Source: Gossypium raimondii (taxonomy: Eukaryota; Streptophyta; Magnoliopsida; Malvales; Malvaceae). Taken from it: a stretch of 64,000 bases of DNA. Below the pieces are notes generated by a model, which ran no database searches, had not been told where the DNA came from, and saw only the letters and a list, made by a program, of their open reading frames with translations. Within the stretch, counting starts at the first letter, position 1. Each line of letters starts with the position of its first letter. The stretch covers positions 9,858,001 through 9,922,000 of the forward strand of contig NC_068570.1 of assembly GCF_025698545.1 (NCBI RefSeq). Direction: 5' to 3'. This document shows positions 11,941 to 23,321 of the stretch, piece by piece. A program made the translations under genes and the position numbers.

Positions 11941-12485
11941 ATTATTGGGATGTTATGCAGATACTTAAGCAACTCTAGTATGGACCATTAGATAGCAACC
12001 AAGAGGGTTATGAGATATCTTTAGAGAACAAAAGATTACATGCTCACTTATAAAAGATCAGATCATTTGGAGGTCGTAGGGTATTCAAATTCTGATTTCA
12101 TTGAGTGCCAAGATAGCTGGAAATCTATTTCATGTTATATTTACATGTTAGCTGAAGGAGCTATATCTTGGAAGAGTGTCATACAGACACTTGTAACTTC
12201 TTCCACTATGCTATGAGGCATCAAATCATGGAATGTGGCATACTGGGACAATAAGTCGGCGATGTTGTATTCCAACAATAACAGGAGCTCAACTAAGACA
12301 AAACATATTGAAATAAAGTTCCTAGTTGTGAAAGAGAGAGTGCAAAGTGGACAAATATCCATATAGCACATTGGGACAACCTCTATGATAGTGGATTTGC
12401 TCACAAAAGGTTTACCACCCAAGGTCTTTCATGAGCACACTGCTCATATAGGTGTTATATTATTTGAGGACATTATGGTTTAGTG
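11941..12485 (+). pseudogene. Copia RNase H remnant
   Basis: Across shifting frames the C-terminal RNase H of copia Pol can be followed. The YSNSDF-like block lies near 12070-12110, then CDNKSAMLYSNNNRSSTKTK-like text at 12245-12305, and KGLPPKVFHEHTAHIGV at about 12405-12460, the conserved tail of this family. Stops interrupt it at several places, for instance within the block at 12360. The minus-strand frame at 12141-12422 is only its shadow. Confidence 0.8.
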
Positions 12486-12867
12486 GGAGTTTGTATTTTA
12501 TTTGCTTTATGTTTGTTTTCAGACATTTATGTATTTGATTATTTTCTTATCAGAAATGAAGTATTCAGTTTATTCACTCTGTTTTGTTATTTTGATACTG
12601 ACCTCAATTAAATTTAAGGAGGCCCAGTTGGAAATAGGCATATTTGGTTCACATTGCATGTAATTTCATGCTTCGCATCCATGATTGATCTATGTCATGT
12701 GACTATTGATGAGTTTAGTCATTATGAATATGATAAAGACTGTTTTGATCCTATATGGATATAGTTGATAGACGAGATTGTTATAGAATACCTATTATAT
12801 GATAGCAAATTTTGAGCTCATAAGGTTGTACATTTATTAGGAAACATATATTGCCCAATTGGGAGAT
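12486..12867 (+). other. Copia 3' untranslated region with polypurine tract
   Basis: This non-coding stretch lies between the end of pol and the 3' LTR. It ends in CCCAATTGGGAGAT (12853-12867), where a purine run abuts the LTR as the plus-strand primer site. Confidence 0.7.
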
Positions 12868-13220
12868 TGTTGGATTAAAATCCCCAATTATGGGAACAAA
12901 TTTATAATGTATAATGCTATTATAAAGTGTGATACAAAATTAAGTGACCAATTATGTTATAAGTGTCATAGGTATTAAAGTGTCATTGAAATAATGTGTA
13001 GATACCATAAGTTGTATTTATAATTTAATGAGGGCCAAATTATAAATACCCAAAACTGATTTAATAATTAGTTATTTAAAATAGGTAGTAGTCCCCAAGA
13101 AATAGATATATCTCGTATTTCTTTTCCATCCCCATCAAACAGTTATACAAATCAAACAGTTATACAAAGAGAAAAACTATTTTCTTGGAAGATCAAAAAC
13201 CTTTTGGGCAATTTCCAACA
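12868..13220 (+). mobile_element. 3' LTR of the copia element, 353 bp
   Basis: It starts TGTTGGATTAAAATCC and ends GGGCAATTTCCAACA. The two ends form a TGTTGGA/TCCAACA inverted repeat, the canonical copia LTR boundary. A matching 5' LTR is not in the window. Confidence 0.85.
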
Positions 13221-14071
13221 ATGAATTTAGGTACACTTCCGTATATAGTTTTGTTCATAATGATCTAACATGATAGTTCCCAATTTATATATGATTCTTT
13301 CGATACTTGCAATTTTCATTTTCATTTTTAAAAAATAATTTTTAAAATTTTTATCAAACGTTATTTTTATTTTTTTATTTTTTCATTAAAAACTAAAATA
13401 ATTTCTACTTTTAAAACAAGCACATTCAAATTTATGGGGAAGTATGTTTTCAAAGATATATCTCTATTCACCATTTTCAATTTGGTTGCATATATTAAAG
13501 ATTTACTATACATTTGGTTTGTGAAATCTTACATTTTCAATATAGTGTAAGATTTGAAATGTGATTATGTGCTTGAAATTCTAAAACATCCCTTTGAGAT
13601 AATAATCTCGCATTTTTAAAAGTGTCAAAATTCTAAAATATAGGTGTCGATCTCAATACCATATCTTCTTTTAAATAATCTTACATTTCAATCAAAATAT
13701 AAAATTTTGGATTATTTTATTTTATTTTATTTTATTGTTTTAATCCATTTAACATTTTTAAGTAAATAAAATATTAGTCTAATTAAAAATAAAATACATA
13801 TTTTACCATGAGTCTCTTGCGTTATTAGTAAAACTAACCTTTTTTTTTCATCTAATGCTATTCTACTCAAAATTTATTAATATTTATTACAGGACAATAT
13901 AGGTATTCAGTAATTATTTGGTGTGGAACTTTTATTGCATAAATGGGATTGAAATTTTGTCATATTTCTTATTTGTTTATTTATTTTAATATTTCACTGC
14001 TAATGTATCATATAATTATTCATATAACATAATATTTTTGGGAAAATTTTGGTTTCACTTCCGTTTCAGGA
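13221..14071. other. AT-rich intergenic DNA, nothing recognised
   Basis: AT-rich sequence with no coding frame, LTR end or terminal repeat that I can support. Confidence 0.6.
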
Positions 14072-14826
14072 TGCATTTGGTTGGCTGAATATTATATTAC
14101 GATCCATAATGTTACATTGTGGAATAAGATTATGTTGTTTGGATTCTCAACATTACAACCATCTCGTAGTTTAACATTCTCAAATATTGTTAAGATGTAA
14201 TCTAAGACGTAATTTCATTACGACCCATTTTTAGGTTATCTTAGATTATAAGAGTAATATTGAATTTTGTACTAATTTACCTTTTGTTTTTATTATTTTA
14301 ATCAATTTAAGTTTATTATTTTAATTAATTTAAGTTTTTTTCTCAATAAAATTTAAGACTAATAAAAAATATCTTTTGTTTCTTAATAGTGAAATAGTAG
14401 ATGTCATGCTTTAAAATTATAATTATTATATTTACTCTAATAATTTATTTATTTGTATATTAATTATGGTTATAATATAATTATGGTTATTGTTGTACTC
14501 ACTTTTCATGAATTATTATAATTATGATTTAAAATTTTATTTCAACATTGTAATAAGTATATAATTTGTAATAAAAATTGTAATAATTTATCATAATTTT
14601 ATGAAAATTGAGGTTAAAAATATTAAAAAACTAAACTTGTTAAAAATATTGTATAATAAGGAGAATTTAATAAATAATGTTGCTAGGTAATCTTACATTT
14701 CAATCAACCAAATACTTAAATCTTCCATTGCAATCAAATAAACCAAACAAGATAATATAACATAGTATCATTGGTGTTACATTTTCATAATCCTACGTAA
14801 TCTCTTTTCTTGAAGCAAATGCCCCC
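14072..14826. mobile_element. MITE-like non-autonomous DNA transposon
   Basis: The left end (TGCATTTGGTTGG, 14072) and the right end (GAAGCAAATGCCCC, 14812-14825) are inverted relatives. Inside them, ATTACG, TGTTAC and TTGTTTGG blocks recur in inverted order for about 90 bases. There is no transposase. No clean target duplication could be found, so the family (hAT-like is possible) and the exact ends are uncertain. Confidence 0.5.
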
Positions 14827-15840
14827 TCATAATAATAGCATTTGAATTCTCTAAAACAAATAATTGATAAACCAACATATTTAGGTTCAATTGTTCGAAA
14901 AAACGAGGTTAAATGGTTGTTTAATTGAATCCAGATGTTAGAATCAAGGCATGATCAAAATAAACTTCATAAGTTATCGTAATTTTATATTTCGTTGTTT
15001 AGATATCGAAATAACACACTCGGTAATATGCTAAGTAATTTTATATTCACAATCTTAGTAAGAAATCAATAGAATAACATAATGAAAACAACTGAAATCA
15101 GCTAAAACAGAGAGAAAAGAGAGAAGATGATGACTAAAATTATGATTCTTTTGTGAATAATTATTTCGCAAACATTACAAACAGTAATAGGTTTATACAT
15201 GAAGATAGTAGAGAGAAACCATGATACGTGTCAACAAATCATTGACAAAGGTTGTTAAGAAATGAGCTGATGACAGCTCATTGAGTCGGTTGAGATAAAA
15301 TCACACATGTTATTCTTTTGATGATGTAGCAATTTTATGGAGCATGGCATTGAGAAATTCTGTTGCACTATAATATTTGACAATCTTATGGTGAAAAATA
15401 ATGTTACCTTCATTTAAAAAAATTGCCCCTTAATATTATTATAAAGAATTTTAAATGAAATCGAAGCACTTGATTGATTTTTACAATATGGTAGAAGGTA
15501 ATTTAGGTTTGTTTTCAGCTTACTAATTTCGAATTCTGGAAACAAATATATATAGAATTTATACAAGATATGAATAAACTCTTGTAATTTAATTATCTGA
15601 ACTTACGAAAATCGTCAAAATATATAGGTTGGAATATGTGTATTTATATTTCCACTTGTCATTCCTTAACCGGAGGTTAAACTAAAAGGATATAATGTTT
15701 ATTTACCAAAATTAATATTAATTAAAAGTATTAGAATATTATTTGGGTTTTTATTCATTTCCAATCAAAATTGAAATTAAGACTACTAAACTCATCTCCT
15801 TCAAAGTCAATTATCCTAAACCTTTAAACTCAAATTGATT
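14827..15840. other. AT-rich intergenic DNA, nothing recognised
   Basis: No supported gene. A GAGAGAAAAGAGAGAAGATG purine stretch lies near 15110. The region around 15200-15400 is slightly less AT-rich and might be an old transposon relic, but no end is visible. Confidence 0.5.
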
Positions 15841-15849
15841 TTTGTTATA

Positions 15850-16640
15850 CGTCAATAACCTGAGACTCGATTCCGAGAAAAGATCCGAGCCTCCGACCCA
15901 TTACCTGACCATGAGAGGACAACAAGGCGAACCAAATCGTAAGGCAAGGCTATAGACCCAGCTCGCAGGAACCTGGCGGAGCTCATAGGGCAGGATCGCA
16001 GGTACAGCTCACAGAACCAGTTCACGAGATAAAGTTATAGACCCAGTTCGTGGGGACCTAGGTAAGGTCGCAATCTCACTTCGCATGTATGCAAGGAAAT
16101 AGCAAGAGGTGCCACGTGCTCCGCAGGCTACCCAGGCACGTGTCCACTAGGTACAGAGCTCACCCAAAATGCCACCAGGATTAGAAAGGACCGCGTGCTC
16201 CGTAGACACGTGCCCAGCAAACCTAAAGTTCACAGAATGTCAGTACTAGGGATAAAGAATGTCAGTACTGGAAGCAGCAAAGTTAGTACTAAATAGTGCG
16301 CTGTAATAGTATCAGTAACAACATGTATAAATACCTGGATACTCATATCAATAAGGGGCAAGCAAAATATTACTCAACAATTTCTAGCATCATTGAAGAA
16401 AATTGAATAGTGTACTTGGAAAACCCATCCCAAACCTAGTAGATGAAAGGAGTCATAACTAATCTGAAAAGAAAATTATTAAAGAACCATAATTAATTTT
16501 ACCAACATTCTTCTATTTCTTTAGCTTCTTCATGACCATTTCAAATTTCTACGTTACTTTTGATTTCTTCAGTTATTAATATCTTCGAGTTTTAGTGGAA
16601 ATTACACGGATTGAGGTTGTAGAGAACAAATTTTTAAAGA
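15850..16640 (+). mobile_element. LTR-like patch with TATA box (putative)
   Basis: This island is distinctly more GC-rich than its surroundings. It contains direct repeats (ATAGACCCAG.TCG at 15952 and 16031; CACGTG.. blocks near 16110-16210; AATGTCAGTACT at 16235 and 16258), then a TATAAATA box at 16326. It resembles the U3 and leader of an LTR but has no clear TG/CA ends or duplication. It could also be a degraded internal leader. Confidence 0.35.
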
Positions 16641-17003
16641 ACTTGGGGTGGAGTATCGTGTTATTTTAAAAGGGAGCTTTTTCCCCCTTAAAAAGTCCAT
16701 TTATTCTAAAAGGTTTAAATAAATAGTAAATATGTTCCACCATGGAATTTTTTTTGTTTGAAAGTATTTATAAATTCTAACTCAACTGAAAAATAAATAG
16801 AGTTAGTGGCTGGACAAATATTTTCAAATCCAGAAAAATACGACGATTCAATATTTAAAAGTTAAAGTATATGGATTAAATTTTAAATTTTGAAAATGTA
16901 TAGAGGCTTTGAACATATTTAAACCAAATATATAAAATATACTATTTTTTTCCTAAAATTTTTATGTATTTAAAATATCATTAGTTAGGAAAGAAGTTTT
17001 TGA
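16641..17003. other. AT-rich DNA upstream of the LINE
   Basis: No gene seen. The last part may include the LINE 5' untranslated region; its boundary is not visible. Confidence 0.5.
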
Positions 17004-18970
17004 ATGGAATCTATTAAACGAGAGAATAGAGAAGGCAGAGGTGGTGATAGGCAATTGGCAAATTCTAGAAATTCTAGCAATCCAGTAAGGGTGGCGAATG
17101 TTGTCATGGAAGTGGTGTTGTCCCCAGGGAGGCCTCGATCTTAGAAGGATTGCCTTATTGGGACAGGTCTTCGAGCCGATAGGGAAGTAACAATAACAGA
17201 AAGATTGAGGATGTTGAATATTTTGATCTACTTGAAAAGGATATTGTGAGGTTTTCGATTAATGGCATTCCGGCAATATATTTCTCTGAACGGATAAACC
17301 AAATACTTATTAAAGATATGGAGCATACGGTGGTAATCAAGCTTCTAGGACGGAATATTGGCTATGCGGCATTGCAAAAGAAAATTTGTACGTTATGGCT
17401 GCCATCCGAAACATTTCGATTAATGTACATTGAGAATGGCTAATTTTTGGCTAAATTTCAAAACCCTAAGCATTTTGAGAAGGTTTTATGCTTGGGGCCA
17501 TGGATTGTTTATGGCCAATATCTTACAGTGCAACCATAAGGTATGGATTTCAACCCCTCGCAACCCTACCGGAATGTGGTTATGACATGGATTCTTCCCG
17601 GCCTGTTGGGACATATGTACAAAAAGAAGATCCTATGGGAAATAGGGGGAATGATAGGTAGGGTTGCAAAACTAGATTTTAACACAGACAATGGTGTTTG
17701 AGGGAAGTTCGTACGTATGGCGGTTTATGTCAACCTTGGAAGGGCGTTAGTTTCTCAGGTCTTAATCAATGAGGTATTGCAATGAATTGAATATGAATAC
17801 CTTCCCATGGTATGCTTTTCTTGTGGGCACTACAGGCATACACAAGATATTTTCCCCAAATCAAAGAACGAACAGATCAAGGTAGGAGGGGAGGTCGCGA
17901 TGGAGGATGGGAGTACAAGGAAGGAGCCTGTACTAGATAATGGTAGACCCTTGGCAAGCGTTTATGGCCCATGGATTCTCGTTGAAAAAGGAATCACCAT
18001 TAGACAAAAGGAGGAAGGGTCAGCGGCGGCAAGACCAGGGAGAAGGCGCAGGGCAACACAAGATTTCAGCCTTTGGAAACCTGAAATAGTGAAACAGGAT
18101 ATGAGGAGATTAGGCCAGATCCGGAGGTTCTCTTGGGCCAAAAGGGAGTGGAGTCTTTGGGTGAAGGGGTTAGCATAGCAGTAGGCCTAGCTTGTTTAGG
18201 CCTAAGCCAGCAACCGCCTGGTCGGGGGGCTAAGAATAAACTAGGTTTGGATCAACAGTAACAGGCCAAAAATAAAAGGCCCATCGCACAATGTGGAGAA
18301 CAAATTGGGTCCCGAATAGCAAACAATAGCCAAGTAAGTTTTGGTTCGTCGCAATCAGTCTTTAGGGTTTACGGAAAGGGGAATTCTAACCTAGTTAGCG
18401 GCGACAATTCAGGGGGGACTCGGGATTCGACTGCTCTGATGACTTTGCACGTAGGAGAAACTCCAGTGACGAACGTCTTAACAGATACAAGGGCCTTCAT
18501 GGTGCAATAGGAGGAAGCCTTGAAGGGAAGGCGCAGCACGACTCATCCCGCGATTCTCGCTCCCAAAGTTAGTCAACAGCTCAATGCCGGAGGTTTGGTG
18601 GAGGTCACGGTGATCCCAACGGACGAGGTTTTAGATTCGACCAAACATTCATCCATTCATTTCAAAGAGAACGTTAACCCCGAAGGTGAGAGGGATGTGT
18701 GCCCAAGCCCAAAGAAGAAGTGGGGCGTCGAGTGGTTGCTTCTAACTTGCGCATCAACAGGGGGAAAGGAAATGGAAGCATTAAAGGGCAGAAGCTCAAA
18801 AAATAATTAGGGAAAAAAGAAGGCCTTTCAAAGTCTCTTCCTCTAAAGTCCCATTGACCGAATTTGTTAACAATATGGATGAACTACTACAGGATTAGTT
18901 CAAGCAAGGGATTTTAAGAAAAGTAAGCGGGGAAAAAGGTTGAGTACAAGAAGCTAGGACATAGCCCGAG
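17004..18970 (+). pseudogene. LINE ORF1 protein (DUF4283 + zinc knuckle), broken
   Basis: The first ATG (17004) opens MESIKRENREGRGGDRQ. A frame at 17246-17443 gives the DUF4283 RNA-binding-like core (INGIPAIYFSERINQILIKD, then VVIKLLGRNIGYAALQ). It continues past a stop as FLAKFQNPKHFEKVL and GPWIVYGQYLTVQP. The zinc knuckle lies at 17813-17860 and reads CFSCGHYRHTQDIF, with the last Cys replaced by Phe. A hydrophilic tail follows at 18520-18810. The protein would coat LINE RNA in the ribonucleoprotein particle. Stops occur at about 17143, 17441, 17536 and 17699, and several frameshifts occur. The 3' end is interrupted by the LTR at 18971. Confidence 0.85.
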
Positions 18971-21500
18971 TTTAACACTCCTTACCCGTCCCGGTCACTG
19001 GATCCAAGTAAAGGGATGCTATATTAATATTTAACAATTAACAATTACATTATTAAACAATACATATTTAAAAGTAATTGATATTCTGCATAAACAAACA
19101 TATTAAATTTTAAATAAAAAAATTTCTAAAATTACTTAGTGATAAAATTCAAGCTCGGAATAGGACTTACTTAAAAGAAATTTAAAGTTTAAAGTTAAAA
19201 ACGAAAATCTGTAGTTGGTATCGATACTTATTTTATGGTATCGATATATTATGAAAAAATATCGATACTCTAAAAAAAATCGATACCATTTTGGCAGTTT
19301 GTTTGTTCAAAAACTGTTCATATGGTCAAGTATCGATACCAAATGCCAAAAGTATCGATACTTATTTCTAGAATAGTAAAACCTCATATTTAAAAGTTCA
19401 ACTCATGCCAAAATTCACCTATCTTACAATAGATAAATAAAATAACCTATTCAAACGTCTAAAAGACTAACCAATGTGTCTTCATTGACACCACAATTCA
19501 ATATCCAAGCTAAAATAACATTTTAAACTAGAATAATTGCATTTAAAGTACTCAAACTTCTTTATTATCGATTCGTACCAAAATACCACCCCTTTCAATC
19601 TATAAGTCAAATTGCCATATTCACACACTTTCATTAAACTTATACCAAATATACCAAACATAAATATATACCAAACCAACAACATATTCACATGTACCAA
19701 AATATATCTAAAGACGAGCATCATTCAAGTTTAATAACTTCACAAAATAACCTCATAAATTCATTTAACCTATTACATGCCATATAACCTAATATGAGCA
19801 TTCAAAAACTACCGATAAATTTTCAGATAGTGTGAATATTAAAGTCGATCCAATCGCCCGAAGCCTCGAAAATAAATCTACAAGAAAGCAATAAAAAGAA
19901 CACAAGTAAGCTTACTTAAGCTTACTAAGTTCCACAGATTAAACAATTAACTTACCGAATAAACTTAATCAATACATAATACAGAAATGTCATAAATCAT
20001 AGTCCTGCCATTCATAATCAAATCACAGGTGAGTCATAAACTTGTATACGAGTGAATTAATTCAATCAAATATATTATATCATTAACTATACCCGATGAA
20101 TGTTGTAATGGATTCAGATACACGATTAATCAACCAAACACACCAAATTGCTCAAATGAGCTAACCAACCAAGAACACACCTGGGCACCAAGTGTCAAGC
20201 CCGTAGGATTTACATCCGCCCCTGAAACACTGTACTAACCTATTGGCATCAACCAATCCCATACAGCGTGCGATATAACCTATTGGCATGCTAATCATAT
20301 CCTATCCTATGTTCATCAACTCACATATTTATTATTTAACAACATCCAATACAATTTCTTTCCCAAATCAATTCACATACCACAATTCAATATTTTCAAG
20401 TCAATTAATAATTTTCAATCCAAAAGCAATTTAATATTTAAATTATACTAAAATTTAATCATACGAACTTACCAGGGCCAAACTGCAAAAACAACGAAAG
20501 TTCAGGGCTAATCAACAACCTTCCCTTTACCCCGATTATCAACTTGATCTTAATGTATAATATAATTTATTTCAATTATTAGCCTCAATTCCATATTCCA
20601 TTCAATTTAATACATATAATTTCTTAATTACAATATTTACACATTTGCCCCAAACATTTACATTCCATACAATTTAATCCCTAATATTAAACAAGTAAAA
20701 TCCATAATTAATACATAAACCACATATTTCCAAACACTTAACCCTTAATATACAACTCAAATATCCTTAACTTTATAATTAAATCCTTCTCATATTACAA
20801 ATTACATAATTAAATCCCTAATTTCCAAATTTATACCAAACTACTCTATAAAATAACATAAAATCAACTTCAAGCACCTAAACAAAATTCTTTCAAGTAA
20901 AAGGCTTCAAAAACATTAGAGTATACTTTCTAAACTTATCTAATCTTACAAATTAACCCCTAAACAAGTCAGATTTCAACTCAACTAACACAAAAACATG
21001 AAATTCATGAAGAAAACATCAAGATATCACTTACATGCAACAGGTATAAGTGACCGAAGCTTCTAACTCTCAAAAATAGGGTTTCGGTGAAGAACCAAGT
21101 CAAAATGAAGAAGAAACCATCATCTTTTCCTATTATTATTTTCTTTTTTTACTTTTAAATATTATTATTGTAATAACCTTTAACTTATAAAATTGACAAC
21201 CATTATTGCATCAACTGACCACTATATTAAATTTTGGCTCATTTGTAATATAAGTCCTTCAACCATAATTAATTAGGCCACTTAAATAAAAGAAATTAAT
21301 AACAATCTTTTTTCCAACTTTTACAATTTAATCCTTTTTCTTTAATTAACTTATCAAACATTAAAATTACTAAACCAAAATTTAATATGACACTTAGATA
21401 ATCTCATAAATATTAAATAATTAATATTTACGGTCTAACACGTCGAAATTGTTGTCCCAAAACCATAGTTTTTGACACCACTAGAAAATGGGCTGTTACA
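18971..21500 (-). mobile_element. Long solo LTR (gypsy-type), 2.5 kb, in LINE ORF1/ORF2 junction
   Basis: It starts TTTAACACTCCTTACCCG (one base off TGTAACACTCC) and ends AAAATGGGCTGTTACA. Both ends match the reverse complement of the LTR at 53276-56078. LINE text is present on both sides. Its flanking 5-mers, CCGAG (18966-18970) and CTGAC (21501-21505), agree at only three positions, so the duplication has decayed or the ends are off by a base. It carries a TATCGATA-type palindrome cluster at 19212-19370. The block TGTGTCTTCATTGACACC near 19474 is shared with the next LTR (22610). Confidence 0.8.
19212..19370. repeat. TATCGATA palindrome cluster
   Basis: GTATCGATAC or TATCGATA-like blocks occur six times in about 160 bases (for example 19217, 19240, 19260, 19278, 19331 and 19352). 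Each is self-complementary. The cluster sits about 240-400 bases from the LTR end, where sister LTRs carry CACACG arrays instead. Confidence 0.75.
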
Positions 21501-21540
21501 CTGACAGTAAAATTATTTTAGGTACTATATTCCTATTTTT

Positions 21541-21933
21541 ATGATGAACTCCATTCTATTTGTATTTGTTTGGAACTGCCAAGGATGTGCGAGTGTCAAA
21601 TTCCCTTGCAGTTTTAGAGAGTATAATATGGATTTCAAGCCTAATATTGTCAGCCTTTCAGAACCAAAAGTTAGTGGGGGCAAGGCAGACGAAATAATTG
21701 CAAAATTGGGATTTCATCATTCTCGCCGGGTTGAAGCAAATGATTATTCAGGTGGTATTTGGATTGGTTGGAAGGACATGGTTTACCTTGAAATAATCCA
21801 AAACCATCCTTAGTTCATCTTCATAAAGGTCTATGGTGGAGGGCAGATGCAACCCATTCTTATTGCCTTTATTTATGGAAGTCCAAATAGAACAAAGAGA
21901 AAGGCGCTATGGGAAGCTTTAAGAGAAACTATA
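21541..21933 (+). pseudogene. LINE ORF2 N-terminus: APE-type endonuclease, first part
   Basis: The frame MMNSILFVFVWNCQGCASVK starts the endonuclease/exonuclease/phosphatase fold that nicks target DNA. The Asn of the WNCQG motif and the block IVSLSEPKVSGGKADEII, which contains the catalytic Glu position, are visible. So is the GGIWIGWKD strand at about 21750-21777. A stop follows at 21811, after which the text continues as FIKVYGGGQMQPILIAF with SPNRTKRKALWEAL. It is cut at 21933 by the LTR and resumes at 25118. Confidence 0.85.
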
Positions 21934-22189
21934 TGTAACACCCATATCCTGTTTCCATTACTGGAATAGGATACTGAATGTTACCAATCAAGCTGGAACA
22001 GTTAATACGATTGACATTCAATAATCAATTCAATTACATAATTACAAGTAATATTCAATATAAAAGAGATCATTCAGTTTTGGGTCTTAAATCAAGCTTT
22101 TGAAGCTCTAAAAATAAGTTACGAACTTTCAAGAACCAAATCGGAACAAATCAGAACTTTTAGGAAAAAATCCAAAAATTTTCAAGTCA

Positions 22190-22470
22190 AGGGTCACACG
22201 ACCGTGTGTCCAGGCCTTGTGACAGAGCCCAGCCCGTGTGGCTCCAAACATGGTCGTGTGGCTAATCTACACGCTCGTGTACGACCTCACACGCCCGTGT
22301 GAATGGACCATGTAGCTCTCTGTTTTGGATCACACAGTCGTGTCGCAAGCCATGTGAAAGCTGCACCTATATTGTTTTTAAACATGCTCGGGGCACATGC
22401 CCATATGGATTGGCTGTATGCTTCACACGGCCATGTGACATCCCATGTCCCAGGCCGTGTGAGCCCAAAA
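22190..22470. repeat. CACACG/CGTGTG palindromic array
   Basis: It has about a dozen blocks such as CACACGACCGTGTG, CACACGCCCGTGTG and CACACGGCCATGTG, each nearly self-complementary, spaced by 15-30 bases. Small frames through it (22299-22517 and overlapping ones) are by-products of the repeat. Confidence 0.85.
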
Positions 22471-23161
22471 ATGACCAATTTCAAGCTAAATTTTCACCCA
22501 TTTGTTTAGGTACCTAAACAACATTCAAATATACAACTTTATAGGCCAAAAATCATCTTCAATAATACCTAAATATGTCAAGCAATTCAACCTATGTACC
22601 TAACCAATGTGCCATCATTGACACCACAATTTATTTCATGACATTACACCTTCAAGTTGCGTATACAAGTTATAGTTTACACATCAAAACATCTATTTCC
22701 ATTTCATACCATAGTTCATCATAAAGTCAATATTTTCATTCTTGATCAACAAGCTTATTTTAGTAAAACATGTCTAATTCCATTTGTTCTCCAATCACAC
22801 AACACAAGTTCAAGTAAAACTTGCTCAAAACTAAGAACCAATTTCATACATACAAAAGGGTCCTAATACATGCCATATATACCAATTAAAATCAAATTCT
22901 ACCAAAGATTTCTCGGATAGTGTGATTTCTTATGCAATCTTCTGAGCCTTCAAAACATAATTTACAAAATGAAACAAATATGGGTAAGCTTGAATAAATC
23001 TTAGTAAGATCATTTAATAAATCGGTAAGCCTTTCCAACCAAACATAGTAATCAATTTAAAATTAAGTAATGAAATTTTCGTAAATTGCAACCTTCGTCT
23101 GAAAAGTAACAATCTCTATAGTATTTTAGTATATTCAGTGAGTAATGCTCGTTTGAGCAAC

Positions 23162-23321
23162 TTTCAGTAGAATCAGTAGGTATGGCTCGATAGCACATAC
23201 GTTTCAGTAGATTCAGTAGGTATGGCTTGATAGCGCATACATTTCAGTAGATTCAGTAGGTATGGCTCGATAGCGCATACGTTTCAGTAGATTCAGTAGG
23301 TAATGCTCATTTGAGCTTCAT
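23162..23321. repeat. 40-bp minisatellite, 4 copies
   Basis: Copies of TTTCAGTAGATTCAGTAGGT plus a second 20-base half begin at 23162, 23202, 23242 and 23282, with degenerate flanking copies. The period is exactly 40 bp. There are no spacers, so it is not a CRISPR array. Confidence 0.92.

Larger units (their letters stand above)
7426..13220 (+). mobile_element. Decayed Ty1-copia retrotransposon, 5' truncated
   Basis: Gag, protease, integrase, reverse transcriptase and RNase H remnants follow in the copia order (integrase before RT), ending in a polypurine-like GGGAGAT and a 353-bp 3' LTR. The 5' LTR and the start of gag are missing on the left, where an unrelated LTR abuts it. A 1.45-kb solo LTR at 10484-11935 splits the RT/RNase H region. 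Many stops and frameshifts are spread over all domains, so this copy is long dead. Confidence 0.9.

Noticed and set aside
23162..23321. CRISPR-like array
   Set aside because: The 40-bp repeats are contiguous without unique spacers, and the context is a plant LTR.
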